NCBI GenBank assembly: GCA_902566775.1
Contig: CACFKF010000008.1
Location: 1 to 44,211 of the forward strand
Reading direction: 5' to 3'
DNA: 44,211 nucleotides
Origin: an uncultured Pelagibacteraceae bacterium
GTDB taxonomy: Bacteria > Pseudomonadota > Alphaproteobacteria > Pelagibacterales > Pelagibacteraceae
Both the position numbers and the translations under genes were made by a program. The notes beneath the pieces are model-generated. The model ran no database searches and was not told where the DNA came from. It worked only from the letters and a program-made list of their open reading frames with translations. Numbering within the stretch: the first letter of the stretch is position 1; each line of letters begins with the position of its first letter. Below, piece by piece: positions 22,809-31,877 of this stretch.

Positions 22809-24584
22809 TTAATGTGAGTGCCTTGGCATTCCTTTAGTATTAGTTATATCTAAATATACAGATTCTGTTTCTAAACAAGCTCCAGTTTCTAATTGTCCAA
22901 CTAAACTTCTAGCAATTTCTTGCCATGGAGTTTGATTTTTTAATTTTGGAATTTTAACATTTTTTCTTCTATTTTCTATCTCTTCTTCCGAAATTAATAG
23001 ATCAATTCTACTGCTATTTAAATCCACTTTAATTTTATCTCCTGTATTGACTATTAACAAAGCACCACCAATTGCTGACTCTGGTGATACATTTAAAATT
23101 GATGGACTATCAGATGTGCCACTTTGTCTACCATCTCCAAGAGTTGGAAGAGTATTGATTCCCTTTTTTAATAGTTGGTCTGGTGGTTGCATATTAACAA
23201 CTTCAGCAGAACCTGGATAGCCTACTGGCCCACAGCCTCTAATCATTAAAATAGAATTCTCATCAATTTTTAAATTTTCATCATTTATTCGTTTATGGTA
23301 ATCTTCTGGTCCTTCAAAAACAACTGCACGTGCTTCAAAAATATTTGGATTGTTTGGATTTGATAAATATCTTTTTCTAAATTCTTTGCTAATAACAGAT
23401 GTTTTCATAACTGCCGAACTAAAAAAATTACTTTTCATTACTATAAACCCCGCATTTTCGACTAAAGGATTTTTAAATGATTTTATAACATTTTCATCCA
23501 CTTCAATTTTAATATTTAAATTCTTTTCGACAGTTTTGCCAGTAACAGTCATAACGTTTTTATGTAATTTATTGTTTTTCATTAATTCTTGCATGATTGC
23601 AGGAACTCCTCCTGCTTTAAAAAAACCTTCCATTAAATGTTCTCCAGCCGGCTGACAATTAACAAGTAAAGGAATATCGTGTCCAAGTTTTTCCCAACTA
23701 TCTATAGGAAGATCAATACCCATATGTCTTGCAATAGCTGTTAAATGTGGCGGACAATTGCTTGAAGCTCCAATTGCACTTGCAACAAAAATTGCATTCT
23801 CAAAAGCTTCCTTTGTCATGATTTTTGATGGAGTAAGATTTTCGTGAACCATTTCAACAATTCTTTTACCTGTTGCAAAAGAAATACTTTCTCTTTCTTT
23901 ATATGGCGCAGGTATAATCGCTCCTCCTGTTAAAGACATTCCTAAAGCTTCAGCAATAGAATTCATAGATGATGCTGTTCCCATAGTATTGCAGTGCCCG
24001 ATGCTTGGAGCTGAAGCCGCAGCCATATCCATAAATTCATCATAATTAATTTCGCCTTTAGCAAGTAATTTTCTAGCTTCCCATATAATTGTTCCAGAGC
24101 CAGCTTTTTTACCTTTATAAGAACCATCAAGCATTGGTCCGCCTGATAAAACAATTGAAGGAATGTTTACTGTTGCAGCTGCCATTAAAGCGGCAGGCGT
24201 AGTTTTGTCACATCCAGTTGTTAATATAACTCCATCTATTGGATAACCATAAAGAACTTCTACTAAAGATAGATAAGATAAATTTCTATCTAAAGCAGCT
24301 GTTGGTCTTTTTCCTGTTTCTTGAATTGGGTGCGTTGGAAATTCCATTGGCACACCTCCACCTTCTCTTATTCCATCTTTAATAGTTTTACTAAGAGCTT
24401 GGAAATGTCTATTGCAAGGTGATAAATCGCTACCTGATTGTGCTATTCCAATTATAGGTTTTCCTGATTGAAGATCCTCTTTCTTTAAACCATAATTTAA
24501 ATATCTTTCTAAATAAAGAGCAGTAAGACCTGGATCTTTAGGATTATCAAACCACTCTTTGCTTCTCAAATTTTTTCTTTTCAT
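22809..24584 (-). CDS. IlvD/Edd-family sugar acid dehydratase
   Basis: A 591-residue iron-sulfur dehydratase. The three cluster cysteines are Cys57 (SDLSPCNRHF), Cys125 (TTGCDKTTPA, with Lys127 as the likely carbamylated lysine) and Cys198 (GHCNTMGTASS). HPIQETGKRPTAALDRNLSYLSLVEVL and GGPMLDGSYKGKKAGSGT resemble D-xylonate/L-arabonate dehydratases rather than IlvD (dihydroxyacid) or Edd (6-phosphogluconate). It would remove water from an aldonate to give the 2-keto-3-deoxy acid. Known L-fuconate dehydratases mostly belong to the enolase superfamily, so a pentonate or a non-orthologous fuconate/rhamnonate enzyme are both possible. The gene is followed after nine bases by the SDR that takes its product. 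Confidence 0.88.
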   Translation of the reverse strand: MKRKNLRSKEWFDNPKDPGLTALYLERYLNYGLKKEDLQSGKPIIGIAQSGSDLSPCNRHFQALSKTIKDGIREGGGVPMEFPTHPIQETGKRPTAALDRNLSYLSLVEVLYGYPIDGVILTTGCDKTTPAALMAAATVNIPSIVLSGGPMLDGSYKGKKAGSGTIIWEARKLLAKGEINYDEFMDMAAASAPSIGHCNTMGTASSMNSIAEALGMSLTGGAIIPAPYKERESISFATGKRIVEMVHENLTPSKIMTKEAFENAIFVASAIGASSNCPPHLTAIARHMGIDLPIDSWEKLGHDIPLLVNCQPAGEHLMEGFFKAGGVPAIMQELMKNNKLHKNVMTVTGKTVEKNLNIKIEVDENVIKSFKNPLVENAGFIVMKSNFFSSAVMKTSVISKEFRKRYLSNPNNPNIFEARAVVFEGPEDYHKRINDENLKIDENSILMIRGCGPVGYPGSAEVVNMQPPDQLLKKGINTLPTLGDGRQSGTSDSPSILNVSPESAIGGALLIVNTGDKIKVDLNSSRIDLLISEEEIENRRKNVKIPKLKNQTPWQEIARSLVGQLETGACLETESVYLDITNTKGMPRHSH

Positions 24585-24600
24585 AAAATATTATGATCGG

Positions 24601-25362
24601 TTACAGCCAACCTTTGTCAACAACATAAGATTGATTTGTACAACCAGACGATTGCTCTGATGAGAAAAACAAAACCGCTTTAGCTATATCAGAAGGCAAT
24701 AATTTACTTTTCAAGCACTGGCTTTTCATTAATTCTTTTTCAGATTCAGGTGTTAACCATTTTTCAATTTGTCTTTCAGTCATTGTCCATCCTGGCACTA
24801 CAGAATTTACTCTGATATTATGTTCGCCTAAATCTCGAGCAAAAGATCTTGTAAGGCCAACCACTCCAGATTTGGCCGCAGTATAAGCTGCCATTCCTCC
24901 TTGTCCTATCATCCAAGAGGCTGAGCCAATATTTACTATGGCGCCTCCTTTGTTTTTAATCATTGCTTTTTTAACTGATTGAACAGTAAAGAAATAATGT
25001 CTGAGATTAACATTCATTCTTTCATTCCAATATTCTTCTGTGACATCATCAATTGTATGTCTTTCATCATTAGCTGCGCTATTAATTAATATGTTTATTG
25101 GACCTCTTTCGGAAATAATTTTTGATATTGTCTCTTGAAGTTTTTTAATATTTAAAAGATCACATTCAATAAAAGTTGGAATTTTAAAATTTTTATTTTT
25201 AATATCTAAAATCAGTTTATTTGATTCTTTTACATTAATATCTACAAAATAAACTTCTGCTTTTTGTTCACAAAAATGTTCAACTATTGATGCACCTATT
25301 CCCGATCCTCCTCCAGTAATAAAAACTCTTTTATTTTCTAGATCTTGATATTTTGCACTCAT
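24601..25362 (-). CDS. SDR sugar 1-dehydrogenase (XylB-like)
   Basis: A 253-residue short-chain dehydrogenase. The NAD(P) motif is TGGGSGIG (16-23), followed by CDLLNI, INSAANDERH and NERMNVNLRHYFF. The catalytic residues are Ser147/149, Tyr160 and Lys164. NDERH, ERMNVNLRH and MTERQIEKWLTPESEKELMKSQCLK line up with the D-xylose 1-dehydrogenase XylB of Caulobacter as I remember it. It should oxidise the aldose at C1 to the lactone, starting the pathway. The sugar may be xylose, arabinose, fucose or similar. It sits directly after the ABC ATPase gene (stop to start one base), linking uptake and catabolism. Confidence 0.85.
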   Translation of the reverse strand: MSAKYQDLENKRVFITGGGSGIGASIVEHFCEQKAEVYFVDINVKESNKLILDIKNKNFKIPTFIECDLLNIKKLQETISKIISERGPINILINSAANDERHTIDDVTEEYWNERMNVNLRHYFFTVQSVKKAMIKNKGGAIVNIGSASWMIGQGGMAAYTAAKSGVVGLTRSFARDLGEHNIRVNSVVPGWTMTERQIEKWLTPESEKELMKSQCLKSKLLPSDIAKAVLFFSSEQSSGCTNQSYVVDKGWL

Positions 25363-26463
25363 TTATATCCTTTTATTTGTTTTTTTATCAAAAACAGAAA
25401 TTTGACTTAAATCAAAAAATAATTTCATTTCTTGGCCAGTTTCAATTTTAACAGTTGAGGGAAATTTTCCTAAAATTTCTTGGCTGTAATAATTAAAAGT
25501 TATAATTTGTTCGTGTCCTACATACTCTTTTAAATCAGCTCTTAGATTAACTTCAAAATCAGTATCGTTAGTTTTTTTATAATGTATATGTTCTGGTCTA
25601 ATTCCAAAATAAATATCGTTACCACTTTCTTGTGGAGATTTTACAAAATTATAATTATTTAATGAAACCTTACCTGATTGATTGGAACCTTCAGGAATAA
25701 ATGAAACATTATTAGCTTCTTTAGCTAATTGACCGTTAATTAAATTCATTGATGGAGAACCAATAAAATCTGCAACAAAGGTATTATTTGGCTTATTATA
25801 TATGTTTTCTGGAGTATCATATTGTTGGATAACACCATGGTTCATTATAGCAATATTTGTGCCTAAACTCATTGCTTCAGTTTGATCGTGCGTAACATAA
25901 ACCACAGTCGTTTTTAATGTTTGATGTAATTTTTTTATCTCTCTTCTCATTTCAACTCTTAATTTTGCATCTAGATTTGATAATGGTTCGTCAAATAAAA
26001 AAATTCTAGGTTCTCTAACCAAAGCTCTTCCTATTGCAACACGTTGTCTTTGTCCGCCAGATAATTGGGAAGGTTTACGATTTAATAATTCATCGACATG
26101 TAAAAAACTGGAAACTTTTTTAAGTTGTTCTTCAATTTTTTCCTTTGATGTTTTTGATTGTTTAAGTCCAAAAACCATATTTTCTTTTACATTCATGGAT
26201 GGGTACAATGCATAAGACTGAAAAACCATGGCAATATTTCTATCTTTTGGTTCAACCTCGCTTACATTGTAATCGTCAATAAAAACTGTTCCCTCATCAA
26301 TAGTTTCTAAACCAGCTATTATATTTAACAAAGTAGATTTTCCACATCCTGAAGGACCTAAGAGTACTAAAAAATTTCCTTCTTCTATTTCAAGGTTTAT
26401 TTTTTTTAAAACCTCAGTACTGCCAAAATTTTTTGAAAGATCTTGTACTTTTAATGTTATCAT
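25363..26463 (-). CDS. Sugar ABC transporter ATPase (UgpC/MsmK type)
   Basis: A 366-residue ATPase of CUT1 sugar importers. Walker A GPSGCGKST is at 36-44, then the Q-loop VFQSYALYP, signature LSGGQRQRVAIGRAL near 135, Walker B RIFLFDEP and switch VYVTHDQTEAMSL. From about 235 there is a regulatory TOBE region (DFIGSPSMNLINGQL, FGIRPEHIHY). It energises the two permeases encoded immediately upstream and may be shared with other CUT1 systems in the cell. Gap to the permease gene is one base. Confidence 0.94.
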   Translation of the reverse strand: MITLKVQDLSKNFGSTEVLKKINLEIEEGNFLVLLGPSGCGKSTLLNIIAGLETIDEGTVFIDDYNVSEVEPKDRNIAMVFQSYALYPSMNVKENMVFGLKQSKTSKEKIEEQLKKVSSFLHVDELLNRKPSQLSGGQRQRVAIGRALVREPRIFLFDEPLSNLDAKLRVEMRREIKKLHQTLKTTVVYVTHDQTEAMSLGTNIAIMNHGVIQQYDTPENIYNKPNNTFVADFIGSPSMNLINGQLAKEANNVSFIPEGSNQSGKVSLNNYNFVKSPQESGNDIYFGIRPEHIHYKKTNDTDFEVNLRADLKEYVGHEQIITFNYYSQEILGKFPSTVKIETGQEMKLFFDLSQISVFDKKTNKRI

Positions 26464-26464
26464 T

Positions 26465-27370
26465 TTATCCTTTCACTGCCCCAGAAGTAAGTCCACGTAT
26501 AAAATATTTACCAGCTAAAACATAAACGATGAGAGTTGGAAAGCCAGCAATAATTGCTGATGCCATATCAACATTATATTCTTTAACGCTAGTACTAGAT
26601 AAAACCATGTTGTTTAAAGCTACTTGAATTGGTGCTGCTTCACCAAAAGAAAAAGTAGATCCAAATAAAAAATCATTCCATATTTGCGTAAATTGCCAAA
26701 TTACCGTTACAACTATAATCGGTGCTGAAATAGGAAGTAGTATTTTAAAAAATATTTTAAAAAATCCGGCTCCATCTATTCTAGCTGCTTTAATTAGTTC
26801 GTTAGGTATAGAAACATAATAATTTCTAAAAAATAATGTAGTAAACGGAATTCCATATACTGTGTGAACCACAACAAGTCCTAAAATAGAATTGGAAATA
26901 CCAAGAACACCTAATGTTCTTGCCATTGGAAGAAGTATTGCTTGAAAAGGAATAAAACAACCAAACAACAAAAATAAAAAAATCCAACTATCACCTTTAA
27001 AACGCCACTTTGTTAAAACATATCCAGTCATAGCTCCTATAAAAGTTGATGCGACTACCGCTGGAACAACCATTTTAATTGAATTCCAAAAATAAGGTCT
27101 TAAGAAAGTGTCTCCAGCACCATACCCTCTTCCACCCCATGCTACAGCCCATGGTTTAAAATTTAATTGACTAGGCCAAGTAATAAGATTTCCTTGTCTA
27201 ATTTCTGGCATTGTTTTTAATGAAGTTACAATCATGACATATAATGGAAATATAAAATAAGAAGCAAAAAGTATTAACACAAAATATAAAAACCATCTTA
27301 ATAACATATTTTTTAATTTTGATTTTTGTTCAAGCTGTTTGTAAGATGTAGCGCTTATATTAGCTGACAT
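26465..27370 (-). CDS. Sugar ABC transporter permease (MalG/UgpE-like)
   Basis: A 301-residue inner-membrane permease with six predicted helices. After a short cytoplasmic lead (to about residue 22) comes the first helix WFLYFVLILFASYFIFPLYVMIVTSLK. Residues near 70-95 (WAVAWGGRGYGAGDTFLRPYFWNS) form a periplasmic loop. The EAA coupling motif is NELIKAARIDGAGFFKIFFKILLPISAP near 185-210. It overlaps the MalF-like gene by 11 bases (27360-27370). Confidence 0.93.
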   Translation of the reverse strand: MSANISATSYKQLEQKSKLKNMLLRWFLYFVLILFASYFIFPLYVMIVTSLKTMPEIRQGNLITWPSQLNFKPWAVAWGGRGYGAGDTFLRPYFWNSIKMVVPAVVASTFIGAMTGYVLTKWRFKGDSWIFLFLLFGCFIPFQAILLPMARTLGVLGISNSILGLVVVHTVYGIPFTTLFFRNYYVSIPNELIKAARIDGAGFFKIFFKILLPISAPIIVVTVIWQFTQIWNDFLFGSTFSFGEAAPIQVALNNMVLSSTSVKEYNVDMASAIIAGFPTLIVYVLAGKYFIRGLTSGAVKG

Positions 27371-28235
27371 TTTCTCTCCTCAACTCTGAATAAAGATACG
27401 GAATAATAACTGCAGCCACCGCCATAAACATCATCATAGCACTTGCTGCAGATAAGCCGACTTGACTTTTGTGAAAAGCTGTTTGGGTCATATAAAGAGC
27501 TGGCATAGTTGTTGAAATACCAGGACCCCCTTGGGTAAGAGCAACTATTAAATCATAGCTTTTTATTGAAATATGCACCAAAACAACAAAACTAGTAAAA
27601 AAAACTGGTCGCATCATGGGGATAAGTATTTTCCAATACACAGTAAACAAATTTGCTCCATCAATTTTTGCTGCTTTAACAATTTCATCTTCAATAGATC
27701 TAAGGCCAGCAAGAAATAAGGCCATAATAAAACCCGCAGATTGCCAAACACCGGCTATAACAATGGTATAAATGGCCATTTCTCTGTTAACTAGCCAATC
27801 AAAAGTGAAATTTTCAAAGCCCATATCAATGAATAATTTTTGAAGTCCTAAGGTTGGATTTAAAATCCATTTCCATGCTGTTCCAGTAACAATAAATGAA
27901 AGTGCCATTGGATAAAGATAAATAGTCCGAAGAACACCTTCAGCTCTAATTTTTTGATCGAGAAATATTGCTAAAATAATTCCAATAACAATGCAAAAAA
28001 TTAAAAAAAGAGCTGTGAAAATTAACAAATTGTCTACAGCTATAAGCCACTTTCGTGAAGCCCATAGTTTTGTATATTGACCAAAACCCCATAACTCATA
28101 TTTTGGAAGAATTTTTGAATTTGTAAATGAAATGTAAAGTGTCCAAAGAATAAAGCCATAAACAAACCAGCTAATTAGACCAACGGCTGGAGCTAGAACA
28201 ACTTTAGGTAAATTTTTTTCTAACCACTTAAACAT
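27360..28235 (-). CDS. Sugar ABC transporter permease (MalF/UgpA-like)
   Basis: A 291-residue inner-membrane permease with six predicted helices, no long MalF-type periplasmic insertion, and the EAA coupling motif DEIVKAAKIDGANLFTVYWKILIPMMRP near 180-208. LTQGGPGISTTMPALYMTQTAF near 235-256 is the usual loop before the last helix. It starts 18 bases after a strong stem-loop that separates it from the binding-protein gene. Confidence 0.93.
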   Translation of the reverse strand: MFKWLEKNLPKVVLAPAVGLISWFVYGFILWTLYISFTNSKILPKYELWGFGQYTKLWASRKWLIAVDNLLIFTALFLIFCIVIGIILAIFLDQKIRAEGVLRTIYLYPMALSFIVTGTAWKWILNPTLGLQKLFIDMGFENFTFDWLVNREMAIYTIVIAGVWQSAGFIMALFLAGLRSIEDEIVKAAKIDGANLFTVYWKILIPMMRPVFFTSFVVLVHISIKSYDLIVALTQGGPGISTTMPALYMTQTAFHKSQVGLSAASAMMMFMAVAAVIIPYLYSELRRENVS

Positions 28236-28252
28236 AATAAAATACTAAATAA

Positions 28253-28284
28253 AAAAAAGGCCACTTTTTAAAGTGGCCTTTTTT
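28253..28284 (-). terminator. Strong hairpin with flanking A/T runs between sugar-binding protein and permease genes
   Basis: GGCCACTT (28259-28266) pairs with AAGTGGCC (28271-28278) around a four-base loop. The flanking A-run (28251-28258) and T-run (28279-28284) extend the stem and give a U-tract on either strand. It lies 17 bases past the binding-protein stop and 18 before the permease ATG. On the minus strand it has the form of an intrinsic terminator, so it should reduce permease transcription relative to the binding protein. Confidence 0.8.
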
Positions 28285-28301
28285 AATATATTAAGATTTG
28301 T

Positions 28302-29558
28302 TTACATATTTGCTAAAACTGAATCAGCTAAAGCATTAGCAGCATCTTTTGAAGACATGCTAGAATTAAAGTGCTCAGTAATAACGTCTTGAAGAGCAGC
28401 TTTCATTGTGTTGCCTTGAGCCATACCGTGAGCAAAACTTGGAACTAATCCACCTTTTGCACCAGCAGTTTTAATATCAGCATTAGATGTTTTTGCACAT
28501 GAATCAAACTCATCCATTGGTACGTCTAAACGCGCAGGTATTGAACCTTTGTATAAGTTAAAAACTTTTTGGAAGTTTTTACCCATCATAAGTTTAGCCA
28601 ATAGTTTTTGACCTGCCTGTTTATCAGGATCGTTAGTTTTATAAAAAATAAAACTGTCGACATTGTACAGGTATCCATTGTTTGATGGAGTTGAAGCACA
28701 GTAGTAATCTACGCCTGGAGTTTTGCCAGCAGCTGTAAATTCTCCTTTAGCCCAGTCTCCCATAATTTGAAAACCAGCTTTACCTTCTATAACCATACCA
28801 GTAGCTACGTTCCAGTCTCTACCTGGGCTACCTTCGTCAGTATAACTTTGTAGTTTTCTCATTTGATCAAAAACTTTAACTGTAGTGTCGCTTCTTAGAC
28901 AATTTTCATCTAATTTTACATAACAGTTTTTATAGTAATTGTTTCCACCTATTCCTAAAGCAACTGCTTCAAACACTGTAGCATCTTGCCAAGCTTGACC
29001 ACCATGAGCAAACGGAATTATTCCTGCTGCTTTAAGTTTTTCAGCTGCAGCATTTAATTCATCCCAAGTTGTAGGCACAGAAATGCCATTAGAATCAAAT
29101 ACTGATTTGTTAGCCCATAACCAGTCTATTCTATGAATATTTACTGGAGCTGCACAATAAGGACCACTATTATTTTGGCACTTATGTACTGCTGCTATCA
29201 TAGGATCTAATAAATTATCCCAACCTTCAGCTTGCGCTACTGCATCAATGTTATATGGAGCTACTACTCCTTCTTGGTCATACTCTTGAATTGTAGGACC
29301 TTTGATTTGAGATGCAGAAGGAGGATCACCAGAAACTATTCTTGCTTTTAACGTAACGTTTGCAGCGTCACCGCCACCACCTGTTACAGGCATATCCATC
29401 CACTCGCCACCATTTGCAGCAAAGTCGTCTTTTAATACTTTAAGTGCAGCCGCTTCACCACCTGATGTCCACCAGTGCAAAACCTCAATCTTTGGTCCTG
29501 CTAGTGAAAAGTTAGGAGCTAATGCGAATACAATTAGAGCAATTAATATTTTTTTCAT
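28302..29558 (-). CDS. Sugar ABC transporter substrate-binding protein (family 1)
   Basis: A 418-residue periplasmic binding protein. The signal peptide is residues 1-20 (KKILIALIVFALAPNFSLA, cleavage before GPKIEV). The mature part begins with the family 1 pattern IEVLHWWTSGGEAAALKVLKDDF and contains NIHRIDWLWANKSVFDSNGISVPTTWDELNAAAEKLKAAG near 140-175 and GKAGFQIMGDWAKGEF near 265. Seven cysteines are present, including C-x5-C around HKCQNNSGPYC, so periplasmic disulfides are likely. A GAGGGG ribosome site lies four bases before the ATG. First gene of the sugar operon, with 220 bases of non-coding DNA upstream for its promoter. Confidence 0.94.
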   Translation of the reverse strand: MKKILIALIVFALAPNFSLAGPKIEVLHWWTSGGEAAALKVLKDDFAANGGEWMDMPVTGGGGDAANVTLKARIVSGDPPSASQIKGPTIQEYDQEGVVAPYNIDAVAQAEGWDNLLDPMIAAVHKCQNNSGPYCAAPVNIHRIDWLWANKSVFDSNGISVPTTWDELNAAAEKLKAAGIIPFAHGGQAWQDATVFEAVALGIGGNNYYKNCYVKLDENCLRSDTTVKVFDQMRKLQSYTDEGSPGRDWNVATGMVIEGKAGFQIMGDWAKGEFTAAGKTPGVDYYCASTPSNNGYLYNVDSFIFYKTNDPDKQAGQKLLAKLMMGKNFQKVFNLYKGSIPARLDVPMDEFDSCAKTSNADIKTAGAKGGLVPSFAHGMAQGNTMKAALQDVITEHFNSSMSSKDAANALADSVLANM

Positions 29559-29778
29559 ATTCCCCTCTTTTTTTCATTAGTTAACTAAAATTAAAGAACA
29601 GAATATATAAATATTAAATACAAATTCATAACGATAGTTTACAATACAACTCCTAATTGTTTTTTACTTTTGAGCTAATGTGTTCTGTTATTTCGATAAA
29701 AAAAAAATAGAGGCAATACTTTGATTCACTTTTTAATTGAAGTATATTTGTTATGTAATTATTTTGTAAAAAAAATAA
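29559..29778 (-). promoter_or_regulatory. 220-base intergenic region upstream of the sugar operon
   Basis: This is the longest non-coding stretch in the window. It should hold the promoter of the sugar operon, since the binding-protein gene starts at 29558. I see several A/T-rich -10-like hexamers but no pair with convincing spacing, and no clear operator. A short inverted match (AACAGAA near 29597 and its complement near 29683) is too short to interpret. No RNA gene or ORF is evident. Confidence 0.4.
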
Positions 29779-29781
29779 TTA
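29756..29781 (-). repeat. 10-bp A/T inverted repeat over the ROK gene stop codon
   Basis: TAATTATTTT (29756-29765) and AAAATAATTA (29772-29781) are perfect inverted repeats around six bases. The distal arm includes the TAA stop of the ROK kinase gene. Possible weak 3'-end hairpin for that transcript. It is made of A/T only and has no U-tract, so chance is a real alternative. Confidence 0.35.
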
Positions 29782-30681
29782 ATAGACCGCTTCTCTTCCT
29801 AATCTAGCGGCTCCTCTAACGCCGCTTGCGTCACCGTATTTTGGTTTTAGAAAGACACCTTCATATTCTTTGCCTATAACAAATCTCTTAACAATTGTTT
29901 CAATGTCGCTTAAGAAATCAATTTCTTTTGAAACTCCTCCACCAAAAATAAACACGTCAGGGTCAAGTATATTAATTATTGTAGATAATGACATTGCGAG
30001 ATTAACTTTAAATTCATCTATCATTTTTTCAGCATCAAGATCGTGTTGCCGATAAAGTTTAAAAATATCATGAGATTTTATGTTTTTGTTATATTTTTTA
30101 TTAAATTTTTTAGCTAAACCAAGTCCAGAAATAAAACTTTCAATTTCACTTTCTCTTAGATTGGTTGTATCGAGTTTTTCTTTTTTTGCCGCCATGTAAG
30201 GTAATTGATTATGTCCCCATTCTCCTGCAACGCCATTGGGTCCGGTCACAATTTTTTTATCTATTACTAATCCACCACCAGCACCAGAACCTAAAATAAT
30301 ACCATATACTATTTTATAATGTTTTCCGGCACCATCTATAGCTTCCGATAAAGCGAAGCAGTTAGCGTCATTTTCACAAAATACTTCTTTGCCTAATGCT
30401 TCTCTTAAATCTTTTTGAAAAGGTTTTTTTTCAATCCAGTAACAATTAGGTGCATTTTTTATTAATCCAGTTTGTGGCGAATGAACTCCAGGATGACAAA
30501 CGCCGACAGGTAGAGATTTTTTTAATTCTTTTTCTAAGCTTTTAGTGATTTCAACAATATTATTTATTACAGAATTATAATCTTTGGGACATTCTGTTCT
30601 TTTTCTAAAACTTTCTTGACCATTGTCTTCTAGAACAACGCTCTCTATTTTGGTTGCACCAACATCAAATCCTATTTGCAT
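29779..30681 (-). CDS. ROK-family sugar kinase without the zinc-cysteine motif
   Basis: A 300-residue ROK kinase. Phosphate loop: GFDVGATKIESVVLE at residues 4-18. CENDANCFALSEA near 100 holds the catalytic Asp, followed by GIILGSGAGGGLVIDKKIVTGPNGVAGEWGHN near 130-158 and the second nucleotide motif FIFGGGVSKE near 250. In most ROK kinases GEWGHN is followed by CxCGxxGCxE, a zinc site. Here that stretch reads TTNLRESEIESFISG with no cysteine, while GHN and ESFISG are kept. Likely substrates are fructose, glucose, N-acetylglucosamine or similar. The gene is two bases from the SDR gene upstream. Confidence 0.88.
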   Translation of the reverse strand: MQIGFDVGATKIESVVLEDNGQESFRKRTECPKDYNSVINNIVEITKSLEKELKKSLPVGVCHPGVHSPQTGLIKNAPNCYWIEKKPFQKDLREALGKEVFCENDANCFALSEAIDGAGKHYKIVYGIILGSGAGGGLVIDKKIVTGPNGVAGEWGHNQLPYMAAKKEKLDTTNLRESEIESFISGLGLAKKFNKKYNKNIKSHDIFKLYRQHDLDAEKMIDEFKVNLAMSLSTIINILDPDVFIFGGGVSKEIDFLSDIETIVKRFVIGKEYEGVFLKPKYGDASGVRGAARLGREAVY

Positions 30682-30683
30682 AA

Positions 30684-31430
30684 CTAATACGTGGCCCTTC
30701 CACCGCTTAAATCAAAAACTGCTGAAGTTGAGAAAGAATTTTCTTCACTAGCTAACCACGTAACCAATGAAGCTAGTTCTTCTAATTTCACAAATCTATT
30801 TCTTGGTATTTTAGATAACATATAATCAATATGTTCCTGAGTAATTTGGTCAAAAATTCTAGTTTTAGCTGCTGCCGGTGTAACACAATTAACAGCAATA
30901 TTTTTATCTGCAAGTTCTTTTCCTAAAGATTTTGTAAAACCAATAACAGCTGCCTTTGCTGCACTGTAAGCACTAGCGTTTGGATTGCCTTCTTTTCCAG
31001 CTATAGAAGAAATATTTATTATTCTTCCATAATTATTTTTAATCATATGTGGAACAATTGCTTTGCAACAATAAAAAACTGCATTTAGATCAAGATTTAT
31101 AACTTTCAGCCATTCATCATTTGGATAATCCCAAACTTTTGCATTTTTTCCTGCTATGCCAGCATTATTAACAAATATATCAATGTTTTTTTCTTTAGTA
31201 ATATTTTCTATATTTTTATTTATATCTTCGAAGTTAGTTACATCCACTAATTGATAACTACATTTTTCTGAAGATATTTTTTTTGATGCCTCTTCGATTG
31301 CTTTTTTATCAACATCCCAGACAATTACTTTTGCTCCTGAATCTAAAAATCTTTCTGTTATTGAAAAACCAAAGCCTTGTGCACCACCTGTTACAACAGC
31401 AACTCTATTATTTAAATCAAAGTTAACCAT
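30684..31430 (-). CDS. SDR-family oxidoreductase (FabG-like)
   Basis: A 248-residue short-chain dehydrogenase from ATG 31430. NAD(P) motif TGGAQGFG (14-21), NNAGIAG near 88, catalytic Ser141/142, Tyr155 and Lys159 in SAYSAAKAAVIGFTKSLGKELA. CVTPAAAKTRIFDQ replaces the usual NxVxPGxxxT segment. The substrate is unknown; neighbours (ROK kinase, glyoxalase-like protein, aldehyde dehydrogenase) suggest sugar or sugar-acid chemistry. A GTG at 31448 in frame would add six residues but overlaps the upstream gene's stop region, so I prefer ATG. Confidence 0.83.
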   Translation of the reverse strand: MVNFDLNNRVAVVTGGAQGFGFSITERFLDSGAKVIVWDVDKKAIEEASKKISSEKCSYQLVDVTNFEDINKNIENITKEKNIDIFVNNAGIAGKNAKVWDYPNDEWLKVINLDLNAVFYCCKAIVPHMIKNNYGRIINISSIAGKEGNPNASAYSAAKAAVIGFTKSLGKELADKNIAVNCVTPAAAKTRIFDQITQEHIDYMLSKIPRNRFVKLEELASLVTWLASEENSFSTSAVFDLSGGRATY

Positions 31431-31441
31431 TAATTTATTTA

Positions 31442-31861
31442 TTACCACTCACCAATATTTTTCATGGAAGACCAGGGTTCTTTTGGTTTTAAATGTCCAT
31501 CTTGGAGTATCTCGATTGAGATATTGTCAGGCGATCTTACAAATGCCATGTGTCCATCTCTTGGTGGTCGATTAATTGTAACGCCCATATCTTTTAACCT
31601 TTGACAAGTTTCATATATATTTTCAACTCTGTAAGCTAAATGACCAAAGTTTCTGGATCCTTTTCCAAGATTGTCACCATCCCAATTGTAAGTAAGTTCA
31701 ATTTCAGCAGATTCGTCATTAGGAGCAGCTAAAAAAATTAATGTATATCTACCTTTCTCATTTTCTTTACGTCTAGTTTCTTTTAAACCTAGGCCTTTAC
31801 AATAAAAATTTAACGATTTTTCTATATTAGAAATTCGTATCATTGTGTGTAAATATTTCAT
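31442..31861 (-). CDS. gloA: Lactoylglutathione lyase-like VOC protein (glyoxalase I type)
   Basis: A 139-residue VOC protein from ATG 31861. [31 protein letters not shown] at the start carries the first metal histidine, IELTYNWDG includes the first Glu, [21 protein letters not shown] includes the second His, and [13 protein letters not shown] includes the second Glu. With all four ligands and the ELTYNWD motif this looks like an active glyoxalase I, converting the methylglyoxal-glutathione adduct to lactoylglutathione. A TTG two codons earlier is a less likely start. It lies between the aldehyde dehydrogenase and SDR genes. Confidence 0.85.
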   Translation of the reverse strand: MKYLHTMIRISNIEKSLNFYCKGLGLKETRRKENEKGRYTLIFLAAPNDESAEIELTYNWDGDNLGKGSRNFGHLAYRVENIYETCQRLKDMGVTINRPPRDGHMAFVRSPDNISIEILQDGHLKPKEPWSSMKNIGEW

Positions 31862-31877
31862 GCTCAATATTTTATTA

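Noticed and set aside
29597-29690. AACAGAA inverted match in the sugar operon upstream region
   Set aside because: Seven bases separated by about 85; expected by chance in this composition.
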